Origin: Gillisia sp. Hel_I_86
GTDB taxonomy: Bacteria; Bacteroidota; Bacteroidia; Flavobacteriales; Flavobacteriaceae
Assembly (NCBI RefSeq): GCF_007827275.1
Contig: NZ_VISE01000001.1
Coordinates: 2,604,001-2,668,000, forward strand
DNA length: 64,000 nucleotides
Direction of reading: 5' to 3'
Within the stretch, counting starts at the first letter, position 1, and every line of letters begins with the position of its first letter. The notes under the pieces are model-generated. The model was not told the origin of the DNA. It was given only the letters and a program-made list of their open reading frames with translations, and did no database searches. Of this stretch, positions 62,699-64,000 are shown in pieces. The position numbers were made by a program, and so were the translations under genes.

Positions 62699-63227
62699 GA
62701 TTTTTTATTTTTCCAAATATAATGGAGACAGTTAAATAATTACAAGATTTATCATAAAAAGATTGATTGTCCATACAGTAACCTAAATTGATAATGGGCG
62801 TTATTCTGTTCCGATAACTATCGGAATTGTTTCAGAATCTCATAACACTGTAAATCAACAAAATAAATTAAGACCCTGAAATAAATTACCATTGACGGAT
62901 TCGTAAAATACATCAATTTCCTATGCTATATATTTTTATCAACGCTTTTAGGATGGCTAACAATAAACAGGGTCCTTGGCCACGAATGCACGAATTATTG
63001 GTTTTAAAAATCCTGGAAAATTATTCGTGAATTCGCGGCAATATCCAGAGAACCAACAAAACGCCTAACGATGCTAAACTGGTCTCAACATCTTAAAAAC
63101 CTGGAAATAAATTTTCTCTAATAGAATTTTAAACACGTCAATTTCCTACGCTAGATAATTTTTTTATCACGGGTCTCAGGGTGACAAGTTAACTTTTATG
63201 TCAAATATTAAGAGATACATAAAAAGA
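62699..63227. repeat. Gene-free stretch with decayed repeats
   Basis: About 62769-62905 is a decayed MITE copy in copy-1 orientation; its first hairpin is split by a smaller palindrome, TTCCGATAACTATCGGAA (near 62808-62825). Two copies of family C (CGTCAATTTCC-TACGCT-like, then ATAATTTTTTTATCACG) occur at about 62911-62950 (decayed) and 63131-63170; a third is reversed at 23361-23400. No coding frame is credible. Confidence 0.6.
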
Positions 63228-63470
63228 TCACTTTTCGTAGACTGTTGCTCTATTTGGCTTTAATACATCCCTATATTTTTTGATCTCGGATTCTGGCACT
63301 ACCCAAAAAGCAATGGCATGTAAATCGCTTAATCCTTCAAAACCTGTAAGGTCCCGATCTGTTATTTTTTCAGCTTTGATAAAATCTTTTAGGTGAATCT
63401 CGTGATGTTTGGCAATAGAAAATGCTTGGGGACCCCTAAAGTCCCAGATAAGTTTAATTTGTCTCTCCAT
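63228..63470 (-). CDS. Small conserved-type protein of unknown function
   Basis: An 80-residue soluble protein (MERQIKLIWDFRGPQAFSIA, KHHEIHLKDFIKAE, HAIAFWVVPESEIKKYRDVL, ending NRATVYEK). No motif of known function is seen. Its ATG shares one base with the stop of the SRPBCC gene before it (TAATG), so the two are translationally coupled and may act together. Confidence 0.78.
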   Translation of the reverse strand: MERQIKLIWDFRGPQAFSIAKHHEIHLKDFIKAEKITDRDLTGFEGLSDLHAIAFWVVPESEIKKYRDVLKPNRATVYEK

Positions 63471-63928
63471 TAGGGTTGTTCGTTTAATACGCTTGTACCA
63501 TTTTCAGCAAAAGTTTTAAAGTCTTTCATGTATTTATAGGTTTGGTTCATGAAAGAAGCGGGCATCAAAAATGCGATTATTTTCATAAAGCCCGAAAATT
63601 CAAATTCATTGTCTGAGATCCATTTGGTCGAATTGTTTTCAACTTCTTCAAAATAATTCTTCTGCCTGTTAAAGACTCTTTTGGCATCATAGCTTACAAA
63701 AAGTTTTTTTGGGAGATTGTTTTTTTCGATAGTTTCTATCATTTCCATTTCCCGTTTCCCCATTTTATACTTTAACTTGGATCGCGCTTGCTCGTGGCCA
63801 GGTTCTCCACTTAGGTGTTTATATGAAATAAAACCCTTTTGCCAGTGCTTAAAATTATTGGGGTCTTCCATTTTGGCAATTACTTCTTCCCTGGGTAGAT
63901 CGATGATAATTTCTTTTGAATATTTCAT
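63470..63928 (-). CDS. SRPBCC (START-like) family protein
   Basis: A 152-residue protein with the SRPBCC pattern: KEIIIDLPREEVIAKMEDPN-NFKHWQKGF at the N-terminus, alternating strands in the middle (RSKLKYKMGKREMEMIETI) and a long C-terminal helix MPASFMNQTYKYMKDFKTFA. Family members bind hydrophobic ligands in a helix-grip pocket. It heads a two-gene unit with the 80-residue protein. The 72 bp upstream to the window edge show no clear promoter. Confidence 0.82.
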   Translation of the reverse strand: MKYSKEIIIDLPREEVIAKMEDPNNFKHWQKGFISYKHLSGEPGHEQARSKLKYKMGKREMEMIETIEKNNLPKKLFVSYDAKRVFNRQKNYFEEVENNSTKWISDNEFEFSGFMKIIAFLMPASFMNQTYKYMKDFKTFAENGTSVLNEQP

Positions 63929-64000
63929 CTTGGTATCATTTTAGTTGGTATCAAGATACTTCAGAAAATTAAATTTTTTGACTATAATTTCTTGAAATTT

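Noticed and set aside
1-64000. CRISPR arrays, tRNA or rRNA genes
   Set aside because: No regularly spaced direct repeats with unique spacers and no tRNA cloverleaf or rRNA sequence were recognised by eye; a tRNA scan would settle it.

Overview
The window is a stretch of chromosome from a member of the Flavobacteriaceae (phylum Bacteroidota). The DNA is AT-rich. The protein families are typical of the group: three TonB-dependent receptors, SCxxD-type lipoproteins, imelysin, DUF4856, DUF1573, fasciclin, a PorT-like barrel and an acyl-CoA-binding protein. Promoters fit the Bacteroidota consensus (TTTG, about 19 nt, TAnnTTTG), and starts rarely have a Shine-Dalgarno sequence. I cannot name the genus from sequence alone.

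Layout. 1-7600: lipA (cut by the window edge), an ECF sigma factor with a membrane glycosyltransferase, a fasciclin lipoprotein, murB, a class I aminotransferase, a retropepsin-like/PDZ protein and a DUF1573 protein. 7600-17700: valS, then a leftward cell-envelope run rsfS-ftsH-LUD-cdsA-psd-ACBP, birA, and pyrE back to back with a Nudix gene. 17700-25100: an M14 carboxypeptidase lipoprotein, a sorbosone-dehydrogenase-like protein with a TonB receptor, a repeat graveyard and one intact IS4-family insertion sequence. 25100-34300: coaD, ddl, a PASTA protein, rluD, yaaA, pyruvate carboxylase, a UDG-like protein and two very small genes including ribosomal protein THX. 34400-42020: a complete leftward tryptophan operon, trpL-E-G-D-C-F-B-A, headed by a Trp-rich leader peptide and attenuator. 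42060-46700: a MarR-nitroreductase-YceI operon, a rhodanese pair, an outer-membrane barrel and a YdeI-like gene. 46700-54000: pepT, a large TonB receptor, pyrD-lysE and HMG-CoA lyase. 54000-60300: a probable iron-acquisition operon (DUF4856, imelysin, HTTM, TonB receptor). 60300-64000: guaB, an OmpH/Skp-like chaperone and a two-gene unit of unknown role.

The most notable structure outside genes is a family of 150-bp palindromic elements that look like MITEs. They have terminal inverted repeats TGTATATCCGT, two internal hairpins and flanking direct repeats of 9-12 bp. Five good copies and several decayed ones are present. Three good copies lie in the trp operon. One has inserted in the 3' end of trpF, replacing its last residues, and the severed end of trpF can still be read on the far side, 16 nt before trpB. 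Other short hairpin repeat families fill most remaining gaps, and the IS element sits inside one of them.

Together the genes serve envelope synthesis (murB, ddl, cdsA, psd, ftsH, ompH), nucleotide synthesis (pyrE, pyrD, guaB), tryptophan synthesis, biotin-dependent anaplerosis (birA acting on pyc) and TonB-dependent nutrient uptake.
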